From positions 158,902-222,901 of the forward strand of contig DISM01000001.1 in assembly GCA_002421805.1 (NCBI GenBank): DNA of 64,000 bases, read 5' to 3'. This stretch comes from Candidatus Omnitrophica bacterium UBA6210. Its GTDB lineage: Bacteria > Omnitrophota > Gorgyraeia > Velamenicoccales > Velamenicoccaceae. The notes below the pieces were generated by a model. The model was not told the DNA's origin and did no database searches. It saw only the letters and a list, made by a program, of their open reading frames with translations. Below, piece by piece: positions 26,651 through 34,611 of the stretch. Within the stretch, counting starts at the first letter, position 1. The number at the start of each line of letters is the position of its first letter. A program made the translations under genes and the position numbers.

Positions 26651-27539
26651 CTTTCAGGAGTACGGTGTAATTGGAGACGGTTTGCGCCGGGTGGTACATC
26701 TCTTTTGTCCGGCGGATGTTATCAAGGCCGACGGCATCCATGATGTTGATCTCTTCGCAGGGGCCGCAGAGACGGCTGAACTCCCGAAAGGTATAGGCGG
26801 CGATCCCCTTAAAGGCGAGATCCGCGAATTCAAAATTGATGCAGAACTCTCCGCCGGAGAGCAAAAAACCGGAGCTAAAAGCTTCGGGGCGGCCGCCGCA
26901 CTCCACGACCACAGCTTTCACCTTCAGCCTGGAAAGCGCCCCCAGCATAACCACCAGGGCCTGACGGCTGTCGTCGAGCATCGCCCGGTAGATCGCGTCG
27001 CTCCCCTTCTGTTTCTTCGCTGCCGCCCAGCGGTCATAAAGATCCATGACGGCGCGGCGGTCGCCCGGCCGATACGCCCGCATGCGCGCAGAATAGTGTT
27101 TTTCAAAATAATTGCAGAGATTCCTCTGGTGCCGGAACCTGTTGCCGGCGAGCGCGACCATGTCTTTGCGGCGCACGATGTATTCGTCGCATTTCTTGTA
27201 ATGGCGCAACGGCCCGCGGCCGAAACGCGCCAGGTCTTCCGGCGCGACGTTCTCGATACGGGAGATATCCCGGTTATGATTCTTCTCTTCCATGAACCGG
27301 AAACACTCTTTCAAAACATCATCGCCGGCGTTGCCAAGGGGAGGCAAATACATAAAACGACCGGCGCCGTTTTCGAAAAAACAACACAAGGCCTCGTGCA
27401 CAAGGGCCCAGCGGACCGTAAACAGGCGGCGCCAGACAGCGATATTGGCAAAGGCATATGCCGCAAGCGGCCGGCGGGTCTTTGACAGATAACGTTCGAA
27501 GGTCCCGCGGTCAGAAAGACGAAGAAGACGAAGTTTCAT
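26631..27539 (-). CDS. DUF2156 protein (phosphatidylglycerol lysyltransferase C-terminal-like)
   Basis: A 302-residue protein of the DUF2156/LPG-synthase C-terminal family, two linked GNAT-like folds. Seen are YIVRRKDMVALAGNRFRHQRN and the second half with GFLLSGGEFCINFEFAD. In MprF the equivalent domain moves lysine from tRNA to lipid; this copy lacks the membrane half, so it is either soluble or acts on another acceptor. It overlaps pabB by 20 bp and follows the YkgJ gene by 12 bp, and its role is unassigned. Confidence 0.82.
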   Translation of the reverse strand: MKLRLLRLSDRGTFERYLSKTRRPLAAYAFANIAVWRRLFTVRWALVHEALCCFFENGAGRFMYLPPLGNAGDDVLKECFRFMEEKNHNRDISRIENVAPEDLARFGRGPLRHYKKCDEYIVRRKDMVALAGNRFRHQRNLCNYFEKHYSARMRAYRPGDRRAVMDLYDRWAAAKKQKGSDAIYRAMLDDSRQALVVMLGALSRLKVKAVVVECGGRPEAFSSGFLLSGGEFCINFEFADLAFKGIAAYTFREFSRLCGPCEEINIMDAVGLDNIRRTKEMYHPAQTVSNYTVLLKDESCCL

Positions 27540-27551
27540 ATGGCTACAGGG

Positions 27552-28073
27552 TCAACATCCGGGCAAGACGGCCACGACATCATAATCCGACGGATATTCC
27601 TGGAATATCCGCGGCTCCCTCACAGCCATGTCCTTGAAGGCCTGCGAAAGAAGGAACTTCTTGAGATAAACGATGTATTCGCGGGTCAGCGCATCCTCCA
27701 GGTGTTCGCGGATATACGGACACTTGGTGTCAACGGCAAGGACCGCCTGGCCCTCGTGGCGCGCCAGAAGGAACGGATAGATCTGGCAATCGAGCGGCCG
27801 GGAAAGGTATATCTTGCATTTCGCCCCGGCGGCGTCGAAACAGGAACAGATGAAATGGTCCCCGTCGGCCGCCAGGTCGATACGCGCCGCATGGCGGCCG
27901 GAACCTCCCGAATGGCTGAAGACACAACTGGGGACGATATCTTTCTGTGTCAGCTCCTGGATCTCTTCAAAAAGGAACAAAGGCGACCAGCCGCTCGGAT
28001 TCTGGGCGAAACGGCAACAGCCGTCGCAGGCTAAGCACACATCCGAAGGTATCAACTGCCGCAGGACGATCAT
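27552..28073 (-). CDS. YkgJ-family cysteine-cluster protein
   Basis: A 173-residue protein of the YkgJ family. Its metal-binding cysteines are in CLACDGCCRF near residues 14-23, with further cysteines in CSCFDAAGAKCKIYLSRPLDC, cited in part as CSCFDA, and CPYIREHL. The family probably binds zinc or iron-sulfur; no reaction is known. The start overlaps the YjbQ stop by 4 bp, so both are translated from one message. The C-terminus ends LPGC, which may be a chance extra cysteine. Confidence 0.85.
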   Translation of the reverse strand: MIVLRQLIPSDVCLACDGCCRFAQNPSGWSPLFLFEEIQELTQKDIVPSCVFSHSGGSGRHAARIDLAADGDHFICSCFDAAGAKCKIYLSRPLDCQIYPFLLARHEGQAVLAVDTKCPYIREHLEDALTREYIVYLKKFLLSQAFKDMAVREPRIFQEYPSDYDVVAVLPGC

Positions 28074-28492
28074 ATTTTTCCGTGAAGCTGGACGATGACC
28101 GTCCTCTGGCGCGGGCGGTTATCAAAATCGACCAGGACGATCTGCTGCCAGGTGCCCGTGGCGAGCCTGCCCTTGAGAAAAGGAACAACGAGAGAAGGTT
28201 TTAACAGCGACGCGCGCAAATGGGAAAATCCGTTGGCGTCCCCCCAGGTCGCATCGTGATGATAGCCTTTCTTTTCCGGGATGAGCTTTTCGAAAAAATC
28301 CCTGATGTCCTGTTCCAGGCCCGGCTCGTATTCGCAGGTCGTCAGGCCGGCCGTGGAACCGACGACAAAAACAACCGCCGCCCCCTCCTGCAATCCCGAA
28401 CGCGAAACGGCGCCGGAAACATCCGCAGAGATATCGACGATGTCGCAATGACCCTGGGTTTTATAAGTCAGTTCTTGAGAGAATATCCTCAT
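28070..28492 (-). CDS. YjbQ family protein (UPF0047)
   Basis: A 140-residue protein in the form starting MRIFSQ at 28492; an upstream ATG at 28549 would add 19 atypical residues. Family landmarks are AAVVFVVGSTAGLTT, HHDATWGDANGFSHLRASL and GTWQQIVLVDFDNRPRQR. Members have a weak thiamine-phosphate-synthase-like activity in E. coli; the physiological role is uncertain. It overlaps the YkgJ gene by 4 bp. Confidence 0.9.
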   Translation of the reverse strand: MRIFSQELTYKTQGHCDIVDISADVSGAVSRSGLQEGAAVVFVVGSTAGLTTCEYEPGLEQDIRDFFEKLIPEKKGYHHDATWGDANGFSHLRASLLKPSLVVPFLKGRLATGTWQQIVLVDFDNRPRQRTVIVQLHGKI

Positions 28493-28572
28493 GCCATCAC
28501 CGATCACCAAGATACAAACACCGAACAAATCCCAACATCCAATCTCCAAACATTTATTTGGTAATTGATGCT

Positions 28573-28612
28573 TTGGTCATTGTTTGGTTATTGTATCTTG
28601 AAATTTGGTTAT
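28573..28612. repeat. Degenerate 11-bp tandem words
   Basis: Words such as TTTGGTCATTG and TTTGGTTATTG are repeated between the YjbQ and tRNA-binding genes. A 22-bp stretch (28573-28594) recurs exactly, reverse-complemented, at 47930-47951 between atpA and the DUF2764 gene. Confidence 0.7.
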
Positions 28613-28929
28613 TTAACAATGCTGCCTTCCTTGACGGTGCGGTCGGGCGAGAGCACAGAAACGCCAGTGTCATCGGAGGCCGCCAGGAGCATTCCCTGGC
28701 TTTCGACGCCGCGGATGACCGCCGGTTCCAGATTATCGACAAGGACGACCTGGCGTCCGACAAGCTTCTCGGCCTCATAGTAAAGACGGATGCCGGCGAC
28801 GACCTGCTTGGTCGTGCCGCCCGCATCGACGGTCAGGACATAAAGACGATCTGCCTGCGGATGAGGTACGGCTGTCTTGATCGTTGCGATCTTCAAATCG
28901 ACCCTCCTGAAATCTTCGTAAGTGATCAT
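28609..28929 (-). CDS. tRNA-binding OB-fold protein (MetRS beta / Arc1p-like)
   Basis: A 106-residue stand-alone tRNA-binding OB-fold domain like the C-terminal domain of methionyl-tRNA synthetase. Seen are DFRRVDLKIATI, HPQADRLYVL, QVVAGIR and VDNLEPAVIRGVESQGMLLA, cited in part as ESQGMLLA. A free copy is found in organisms whose MetRS lacks the domain, and it may form the synthetase beta subunit. MetRS itself is not in the window. It lies 47 bp after trpB2 and ends beside a repeat tract. Confidence 0.9.
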   Translation of the reverse strand: MITYEDFRRVDLKIATIKTAVPHPQADRLYVLTVDAGGTTKQVVAGIRLYYEAEKLVGRQVVLVDNLEPAVIRGVESQGMLLAASDDTGVSVLSPDRTVKEGSIVK

Positions 28930-28976
28930 GATTGTCTGTTCATCCTCGATTGTTGGTGGTTGTGGATTTTATCCTC

Positions 28977-30341
28977 TTAGACCCCGAGGTCCTTGAGCTC
29001 CTTCAGGGCCTCCTGGATCATCTCCCTCGGATAGTGAAAATCCTTAAGGTTCCCGGAAAGGTAATTGTCGTAGGCGGTCAGGTCAAAATGCCCGTGCCCG
29101 CTGTAATTGATCACGATGCATTTGGCTTTTTTCTGCTCCCGGGCGATCAAGGCCTCCTGGATCCCGGCGTGGATGGCGTGCGCGGTCTCGGGCGCAGGCA
29201 GATGGCCCTCGGTCTTGGCAAAAAGGACCGCCGAAGAGAATATTCCCGTCTGGGAAACGGAAACGGGACGGATGAGCTTTTTGTCGATCAACGCGCTCAC
29301 CAGGGGCGCACAGCCGTGATAACGCAGGCCGCCGGCATGGATGCCCGGCGGAATAAAGCTGTGCCCGAGCGTATACATCTTTAACAGCGGCGTCAGCTTG
29401 GCCGTGTCGCCGTAATCATAGCAGAAAGGCCCGGCGGTCATCGTCGGACAGGCCGTGGGCTCCACGGCCACAAAATCGATCTTCGCCCCCTTGAGTTTGT
29501 CTTTGACGAACGGGAACACAAGCCCTGCGAAATTACTGCCGCCGCCGACGCACCCCACAAGGACATCCGGCTTTTCGCCGATCATCTTGAGTTGCTTTTT
29601 GGTTTCCAGGCCGATCACAGACTGGTGTATGAGTACATGGTTCAGAACGCTTCCCAGGGAGTATTTGGCGTCGTCGTGCGTCGCCGCATCCTCGACCGCC
29701 TCGGAAATGGCGATCCCCAGGCTTCCCGGCGTATGGGGATGTATCTTGAGGATCTCCCGGCCGGCCCTGGTGCGGTCTGAAGGAGACGCAAAAACTTCAG
29801 CGCCCCAGATATGCATGAGGGATTTCCTGTGGGGCTTTTGCTCAAAGCTCACCTTGACCATGTAAACGGTGCACTTCAATCCAAAGATGCTGCAGGCATG
29901 GGACAAGGCAGAACCCCACTGCCCCGCGCCCGTCTCCGTGCAAATACGGCCCACACCCTCTTTCTTGTTGTAATACACCTGGGCGATGGCCGTGTTGGCC
30001 TTGTGGCTGCCGGGCGGACTCAAAGACTCATCTTTGTAATAGATCCGCGCAGGCGTCTTCAACGCTTTTTCCAGGCGCACGGCCCGCTTCAGGGGCGCCG
30101 GACGCCAGATCTTGTAAATCTCGCGGATCTCGTCCGGGATATCGATCCAGCGGTCGCGGCTCAACTCCTGCTTGATCAGGGATTTCGGGAATATCGGTTC
30201 CAGCTCTTTAGGGTCCAGGGGTTTCTTCGTGGCCGGGTTCATGGGCGGAGCCAATTCAAACGGCAGGTCTGCGGCAACGTTATACCACGCCCGGGGGATA
30301 TCTTTCTCCGGCAAATAGATCTTTTCGTCCGATGTCTTCAT
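28977..30341 (-). CDS. trpB: TrpB-like PLP enzyme (TrpB2 type)
   Basis: Tryptophan synthase beta-like enzyme of 454 residues, the long TrpB2 form common in archaea and deep-branching bacteria. PLP lysine Lys114 is in PPGSHKANTA, and the phosphate-binding glycine loop is CVGGGSNFAG. The long N-terminal extension with RDRWIDIPDEI also fits TrpB2. No trpA gene is adjacent, so it may act alone, making tryptophan from indole and serine. It is preceded at 10 bp by a small membrane-protein gene. Confidence 0.93.
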   Translation of the reverse strand: MKTSDEKIYLPEKDIPRAWYNVAADLPFELAPPMNPATKKPLDPKELEPIFPKSLIKQELSRDRWIDIPDEIREIYKIWRPAPLKRAVRLEKALKTPARIYYKDESLSPPGSHKANTAIAQVYYNKKEGVGRICTETGAGQWGSALSHACSIFGLKCTVYMVKVSFEQKPHRKSLMHIWGAEVFASPSDRTRAGREILKIHPHTPGSLGIAISEAVEDAATHDDAKYSLGSVLNHVLIHQSVIGLETKKQLKMIGEKPDVLVGCVGGGSNFAGLVFPFVKDKLKGAKIDFVAVEPTACPTMTAGPFCYDYGDTAKLTPLLKMYTLGHSFIPPGIHAGGLRYHGCAPLVSALIDKKLIRPVSVSQTGIFSSAVLFAKTEGHLPAPETAHAIHAGIQEALIAREQKKAKCIVINYSGHGHFDLTAYDNYLSGNLKDFHYPREMIQEALKELKDLGV

Positions 30342-30351
30342 GGAGTAACCC

Positions 30352-30627
30352 TCACTTGATTTTGTCTTCCAGCCTCTTTAAACGCGCCAGGATCTCATTG
30401 GTTTTGAGATAGCCGCAGATCAACTCACGGATGATCGCCGTCATCAGGAAAATGACCAGGAATGCCGCTGCGAGCGAGATCCACGGATGCTGACGGATAA
30501 ACTGTCCCCAGGCATCCACCCATGAAGGCCGCTGGATGCGCTGGGAGGCCTGCGTAAAGGCGTCTATCACCGCGTTTCGGAACGCCTCGCTATCCTGGAG
30601 CACGGGATCAAAGGAAGTATTGGGCAT
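30352..30627 (-). CDS. Small membrane protein of unknown function
   Basis: A 91-residue protein starting MPNTSFDPVLQ at 30627. The frame is open to 30837, but the upstream part translates palindromic repeats. A promoter at 30652-30680 supports the short form. Residues 1-45 are polar, about 47-68 form one membrane helix (SLAAAFLVIFLMTAIIREL), and the C-terminus is a short charged helix (EILARLKRLEDKIK). No family recognised. It lies 10 bp before trpB2. Confidence 0.7.
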   Translation of the reverse strand: MPNTSFDPVLQDSEAFRNAVIDAFTQASQRIQRPSWVDAWGQFIRQHPWISLAAAFLVIFLMTAIIRELICGYLKTNEILARLKRLEDKIK

Positions 30628-30651
30628 ATTTCTATCCTGTTTTAGGACATT

Positions 30652-30680
30652 ATTATACCCTGACAAGACGGGATTTTGAA
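30652..30680 (-). promoter_or_regulatory. Probable promoter of the small membrane protein and trpB
   Basis: On the minus strand TTCAAA (30680-30675) and TATAAT (30657-30652) are 17 bp apart. A start site near 30645 would leave an 18-nt leader before the ATG at 30627. The -35 box is weak (3 of 6 positions). Confidence 0.55.
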
Positions 30681-30759
30681 CAGAAATCGTGGGGAGACGA
30701 CCCCTCGCTTGAACGCTCGCTTCGCTCTTAAAACCCTTTCTAGCCTGGTTCAATTGGCT

Positions 30760-30871
30760 ACCCTGATTCGCCAGATACACTTCGTAAATTTTCATAAGAA
30801 AATTTACTTCGTTGGCGAACAGGGTTAATTCGGCCAACGACTTATGTTCGCTCGCTCCATAAGTCGTGGCC
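30760..30871. repeat. Pair of large palindromes
   Basis: First palindrome: ACCCTG and TTCGCCA (30760-30773) pair with 30813-30825, enclosing GTAAATTTTC/GAAAATTTAC (30784-30793 with 30798-30807). Second: 30832-30846 pairs with 30858-30871 (GGCC, one bulge, ACGACTTATG). Neither has a T-tract or an ORF that looks genuine. They begin a 630-bp gene-free stretch. Confidence 0.75.
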
Positions 30872-30874
30872 TCA

Positions 30875-30906
30875 TTAAAAAAAGAAGGCTGGGGTTAGCC
30901 AGCCTT
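30875..30906 (-). terminator. Rho-independent terminator downstream of the 31.3-33.1 kb genes
   Basis: AAGGCTGG (30906-30899 on the minus strand) pairs with CCAGCCTT (30892-30885), followed on the minus strand by CTTTTTTT. It lies about 380 bp after the stop of the 82-residue protein gene. Confidence 0.72.
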
Positions 30907-31030
30907 GATGAGTGAAGCGCTTAGTGCGACTCTCTCGCACCCGCTCCTTTCTTGTATAGACAAGTTTACGGATTATCTCCGCCCAAACAAGGGAAAAAGT
31001 GAGTTTTCAAGAAAGCGTTTTCTTAATGAC

Positions 31031-31270
31031 GGCATAACTTGCGCAAGATCCGTCTGGGCCCGTTATGACGCAAGTTATATGCCGGAATTAATCCCGAAAC
31101 TTCGGCAAAACTTTGTTTTGCCAGGCGGAAGATTTCATGCCGGATGGCCGTCCTGGCCGGCTGCGCCAGGCCGACGGCCTAGCCCTGGCAGGAAATCTTC
31201 AAGTGCCCGCCACCACTGCGTCGGCGGACATCCGCCAAAGCATTAGTGGCGGATGCTTAAGCAAGGGGCT
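31031..31270 (-). repeat. Divergent structured element E in a gene-free stretch
   Basis: Read on the minus strand it has CCCCTTGCTTAAGCA (cf. ACCCTTCGCTTAAGCA in element A), an inserted hairpin (31252-31245 with CCGCCAC at 31206-31212), then CACTTGAAGATTTC pairing with GAAATCTTC (31200-31192 with 31136-31128). A GGCAAAAC/GTTTTGCC hairpin (31104-31122) follows, then a 13-bp stem (31083-31069 with 31043-31031). The order resembles elements A-D, with extra hairpins and no Shine-Dalgarno-linked gene. Confidence 0.5.
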
Positions 31271-31284
31271 AAATCAAAGAGCTG

Positions 31285-31533
31285 CTACTTCTTCTTCAAT
31301 CCCTGCGGAGAATTAACGGAAAGGACGTTCGTGGACTGGACGAAGTAAACGGGATTGCCCTCGGCGTCATAGCGGTCGTCGATGCGAAAGACCTTCGTCG
31401 CCACCAGCTTCATCTTGAGGACGGTGCCGTCCTCCAGGAAATACTGGTTGAAATATTCATTGGCCTGGTTGATGTCGATAGGCGTGGCATCGACGAGCTC
31501 CGCCCCAAAATTGAGTTTTACTTTATCCGCCAT
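31285..31533 (-). CDS. Small protein of unknown function
   Basis: An 82-residue soluble-looking protein (MADKVKLNFGAELVDATPID...) with alternating beta-type segments and a KKK end. It has no signal peptide or membrane segment, and I do not recognise the family. It starts 7 bp after the exported 161-residue protein gene and probably shares its transcript. A terminator about 380 bp downstream closes the unit. Confidence 0.65.
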   Translation of the reverse strand: MADKVKLNFGAELVDATPIDINQANEYFNQYFLEDGTVLKMKLVATKVFRIDDRYDAEGNPVYFVQSTNVLSVNSPQGLKKK

Positions 31534-31540
31534 ACATGCC

Positions 31541-32026
31541 TCACTTTGACTGTGATTCGACCGTATCCTGGGTATTCTGGATGATCTGTTTGACTGTCGG
31601 GTTATTCATGAACTTGAGAAATTTTTCGTTGCTCCTCAGGTAATCGAGGTCCTGGCGCGCGATCGCCTCTTTGATCTTGGGATCGGAGACGATCGCCATC
31701 ACCTCCTGGTCCTTGGACAAGTCCTGGATGCTGGAGATCGTCTGGGGGTTGTCCGTAATGGCTTTCTGGTACTTCTCCCAGTTCATCTCCTCTTTGGCTT
31801 CGAAGCTCGCGATGTCCGTTTCGCTGATGGTCACGATACCCATCGTCGCGGTCATGATGCGGTATTTGCCGTCCTCCTTGCCCAGGACCTGGCCGACGAC
31901 GACCCCGCCGTCCCTCAGCTTGACGACGGCGTTAGCCTTCAATTCCCCCTGTTCGGCTGCGAAGCCGGACAAAAGAAAACAAAACATGGCGCAAAATACA
32001 AAGAAAGATACTCTCAATAACCTCAT
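31541..32026 (-). CDS. Exported protein with an SH3-like module
   Basis: A 161-residue protein in the form starting MRLLRVSFFVF at 32026. A signal peptide ends near LLSGFAAE (about residue 24); an upstream ATG at 32101 would precede it with 25 arginine-rich residues. Residues 30-75 form a beta module with VVKLRDGGVVVGQVL and TMGIVTISETDI. The rest is helical (SIQDLSKDQEVMAIVSD, FLKFMNNPTVKQII). The same module begins the proteins at 52029-52832 and 57741-59033. Confidence 0.75.
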   Translation of the reverse strand: MRLLRVSFFVFCAMFCFLLSGFAAEQGELKANAVVKLRDGGVVVGQVLGKEDGKYRIMTATMGIVTISETDIASFEAKEEMNWEKYQKAITDNPQTISSIQDLSKDQEVMAIVSDPKIKEAIARQDLDYLRSNEKFLKFMNNPTVKQIIQNTQDTVESQSK

Positions 32027-32171
32027 GGCATCCAATATGTTGTGATCTTTATTCTTTCTCTCACGCAAACTGCCTGCGCGGCCTGGGCCGCAACCCCTCA
32101 AATCTTTCCCTTATTCTCTCAATACCGGCGCCTTTTGTCAAGCTGAGCCCTTTTTGCCTGGCCGCGCTGGC

Positions 32172-32705
32172 TTACGCCTTCAGGCATCGCACCACCTCGC
32201 CCACATACATCCGATGATAATCTTTTTTGGGATAATTGTCTTCTATCGATGGGTCCAGGAAATGACGCGGATCGATATCCTGGAAGTAGATCTTTTTACA
32301 GACGATCACCAGGCGCGCCTGGGTAAAATACACCGCCCCGCTCCTGTCCGAGCGCACCGTCAGGCCCGTTGCCTTCACTTTATCCACATCCCTGCCTGAC
32401 TTCGAACCGCAGAAATTCAGGACCTTCCTGTATTTTTTGTCGAAAAAATTCAGCGTGTAAAAAGACCCTCTTTCCATGAATCCGTAGGTGTGGCGGTGCG
32501 GCCGCAAAAAACAAAAACAGACCGGCTTATGCCACAGGACACCCCAGGCGCCCCAACTGGCCGTCATCATGTTATGCGCCTGCCTGTCTGTCTGCTTGTC
32601 GCAGACAGACGTGCCGGCGGCGATCAACATCCAGTCCTTGCCGACCGCCTGGAAAGGGTTGTCTTTGATCTGTTCGGGTTTCATTGTCTTGAATTTTTTT
32701 GCCAT
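32172..32705 (-). CDS. Flavin reductase-like FMN-binding protein
   Basis: Split-barrel flavoprotein of the flavin-reductase/DIM6 family, 177 residues when started at MAKKFKTMKPEQI (32705). The family motif HNMMTASWGAWG lies after DWMLIAAG. GSFYTLNFF and a cysteine-containing FCGSKSGRDVDK follow. It probably binds FMN and acts as a small cytoplasmic reductase; partner unknown. A longer frame from 32783 would overlap the next gene and is less likely. It is separated from the exported-protein gene by 145 bp without a clear feature. Confidence 0.85.
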   Translation of the reverse strand: MAKKFKTMKPEQIKDNPFQAVGKDWMLIAAGTSVCDKQTDRQAHNMMTASWGAWGVLWHKPVCFCFLRPHRHTYGFMERGSFYTLNFFDKKYRKVLNFCGSKSGRDVDKVKATGLTVRSDRSGAVYFTQARLVIVCKKIYFQDIDPRHFLDPSIEDNYPKKDYHRMYVGEVVRCLKA

Positions 32706-32730
32706 GACACCTCCGGGCTTGCAGCAAACT

Positions 32731-33066
32731 TCAACTCTGCAACGCCGCATTATCCGTGATCTGGACCGCAACCAGACCGACATACTTTTTATCGACGTAT
32801 CTCACAGACACCAGGTCGCCCTGATTAATGCTGTTGAGCGAAATAGGCTTTCCAAATTGTTCCACATCTGTGTCGTTATTCACCGTGAACGTGATCTGGT
32901 CGCCGCCCGTGCTGATGACAAGCTTGTCGCCGACCCAATCGACCTCGGCGACCCATCCCTGGACCTCCGGCATCTCGGGGACGGCCGCAGGGTCCACCTC
33001 CTGCGCCGACACACTCCCGGAACACAAGAGCGCCACAGACAAGAACATCAGTGCTGTTTTTTTCAT
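32731..33066 (-). CDS. Small exported protein of unknown function
   Basis: A 111-residue protein starting MKKTALMFLSVALL at 33066, with a cleavable signal peptide ending near SVSAQE. The mature part is beta-rich (WVAEVDWVGDKLVISTGGD, DLVSVRYVDKKYVGLVAVQ, cited in short) and resembles small periplasmic OB- or barrel-type domains. An ATG eight codons upstream is possible. Not assigned to a family. It lies 51 bp after the next gene upstream. Confidence 0.7.
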   Translation of the reverse strand: MKKTALMFLSVALLCSGSVSAQEVDPAAVPEMPEVQGWVAEVDWVGDKLVISTGGDQITFTVNNDTDVEQFGKPISLNSINQGDLVSVRYVDKKYVGLVAVQITDNAALQS

Positions 33067-33117
33067 ACGCTTCCTTTCGCTTGGAGTCACGCAAAAAACC
33101 TTCCAAAATCCGGCGCC

Positions 33118-33834
33118 TTATTCCTGGGCGGCCAATATCTGAAGGCGCCTCAAGATCTCCTGCACCGCCGGGACGGACAGGTCGCGTTCAAGAGAAAAAC
33201 GCGGCTTGCGGACCAGTATCTTCTTTTCGTCCTGCGTCAACACCTCAAATCCTTCGGCAAAAAACGACAGGACGACAGGCCTTACGTCCGCGTGGGTCAG
33301 GAATGCCTGGGCCCTGGCCGGTTTGTTGGACGTCACAAAGAATTTCCCATCGAACTCCGGGTCCTGCGTCCGGACTTCGCGCAGCCACCCCATGAATTTG
33401 GCCGCGCGATGCGCCCACGTCTCCCGCTGGACCTTAACGACGAATGAGCTTTTTTTGAAAAGGTACACTTCCAGATAAGAAGGCGAATTCCTGCTCTCCG
33501 GTATCAGGCGCACGCGCAGGCGGTATCCGGCGAACGAAGTGTCCCAGACCGGGAACAGCGAGAACCTTGCCACGCGGCCGCCGAACTGCCTTGCCAGCGC
33601 CTTGAGGGCAGCGGCCCTCTTCAGGTTCCATCCGTAATAAAACCCGAAGAAGACCAGAAAGATCGCCACCGGCGGGCCGAATTCGACGATCACAGGCCAA
33701 AGGTCCTCCGGGATCCACCGGGGCATACGCACGATCTTGCAGGCGGCCTCCAGGCGCGCGCACCACGCAAATCCGGCAGCCGATAATCCGAGGACAGCAA
33801 GGTCCTTTTTTAAACATCGCAACGTTGATCTCAT
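33118..33834 (-). CDS. Membrane-anchored protein of unknown function
   Basis: A 238-residue protein when started MRSTLRCLKK at 33834; the frame to 33945 reads through a tandem duplication and is not credible there. Two hydrophobic stretches lie near residues 13-30 and 48-66 (FGPPVAIFLVFFGFYYGWN). A basic, beta-rich domain follows and ends in a helix (EILRRLQILAAQ). Family not recognised. Confidence 0.6.
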   Translation of the reverse strand: MRSTLRCLKKDLAVLGLSAAGFAWCARLEAACKIVRMPRWIPEDLWPVIVEFGPPVAIFLVFFGFYYGWNLKRAAALKALARQFGGRVARFSLFPVWDTSFAGYRLRVRLIPESRNSPSYLEVYLFKKSSFVVKVQRETWAHRAAKFMGWLREVRTQDPEFDGKFFVTSNKPARAQAFLTHADVRPVVLSFFAEGFEVLTQDEKKILVRKPRFSLERDLSVPAVQEILRRLQILAAQE

Positions 33835-33854
33835 ATATGTCCTTATATCATCGG

Positions 33855-33994
33855 CTGCTACACCCCGCGCTGATCGGCACCTGGCGCTAAATGGTATTGC
33901 GCCAGTGTTCGCCCGCTGGCGAAAATTGCGCGGGTGTTCCGCCAACTGCTACACCCCGCGCTGATCGGAATTGCGCGGGTGTTCCGCCAACTGC
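33855..33994. repeat. Partial tandem duplication at the end of a membrane-protein gene
   Basis: A 23-bp segment at 33855-33877 recurs at 33946-33968, and a 26-bp segment at 33924-33949 recurs at 33969-33994. The inner copy encodes the last codons of the gene ending at 33949 (QLAEHPRNSDQRGV). The outer copy would encode a near-identical tail. The unit is itself palindromic (CACCCCGCGC with GCGCGGGTG). Confidence 0.85.
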
Positions 33995-34605
33995 GGAAGT
34001 AGTTTTCGATAAACATAGGCGTTGGCCATGATGACCGTCGGTATGGCGGCGAATAATCCGACAAACAACGCCAGTATCCCCAGGATCGCCGCTCCCATGC
34101 ATGCCAGGTCGAACCAGAAAATATCCAGGCGCGCGCCCTCGGTCAATTTCGAGCTCAACTTCAACGCCTCCACAGGGCCGGCGCCCTTGTCGATGATAAA
34201 ATAAGCGTAGAATTGAAAACGCACCGACCACATAACGCCGGGGACGATCAAAAGGATAAGCCCTCCCAGAATGATCAGGGAATAAAGGACGGTGCCGGCC
34301 AGGTATTTGAAGAAGAGGCCGTAATCCGCAAAAAGCTGCGCAAACCCCGTCGCCGCGCCGTCGTGGAGCTGGAGCGCCACGCGGATAAGCCCCATCTGGA
34401 GAATAAGGCCCACGACCCAGAAAACGAGGGTGCCGACAACATGGGCCGCAGGAAAGAGTTTGGGATTAAGCTCGGAAAAATAGTTCTGCAGTCCGCCGGC
34501 GACCATGACAACAAAGAGCATGCCGGCAAAGAACCAAAAGTGCTGGGCCATCTTTTCCCAGCCGAAACCAAACGCTTCCTTGCGCGTAAACCTTTGAGTC
34601 GCCAT
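33949..34605 (-). CDS. Multi-spanning membrane protein (GlpF/DUF975-like)
   Basis: A 218-residue integral membrane protein started MATQRFTRKEAFGFGW at 34605. An AAGGAGG ribosome-binding site 6 bp upstream is the end of structured element C. About five hydrophobic segments are seen, with the loop TEGARLDIFW after a conserved helix; this layout fits DUF975 or glycerophosphoryl-diester-phosphodiesterase membrane domains. Its last residues come from a recently duplicated stretch (33855-33994). Function unknown. Confidence 0.7.
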   Translation of the reverse strand: MATQRFTRKEAFGFGWEKMAQHFWFFAGMLFVVMVAGGLQNYFSELNPKLFPAAHVVGTLVFWVVGLILQMGLIRVALQLHDGAATGFAQLFADYGLFFKYLAGTVLYSLIILGGLILLIVPGVMWSVRFQFYAYFIIDKGAGPVEALKLSSKLTEGARLDIFWFDLACMGAAILGILALFVGLFAAIPTVIMANAYVYRKLLPQLAEHPRNSDQRGV

Positions 34606-34611
34606 CCTGAT

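Noticed and set aside
30905..31246. Plus-strand 113-codon open frame in the palindromic stretch
   Set aside because: Translates hairpin arms and proline/arginine-rich repeat sequence; no plausible ribosome-binding site.
30634..31290. CRISPR array
   Set aside because: Repeats are inverted, unequal and not separated by uniform spacers; no cas genes nearby. No CRISPR array was found elsewhere in the window.
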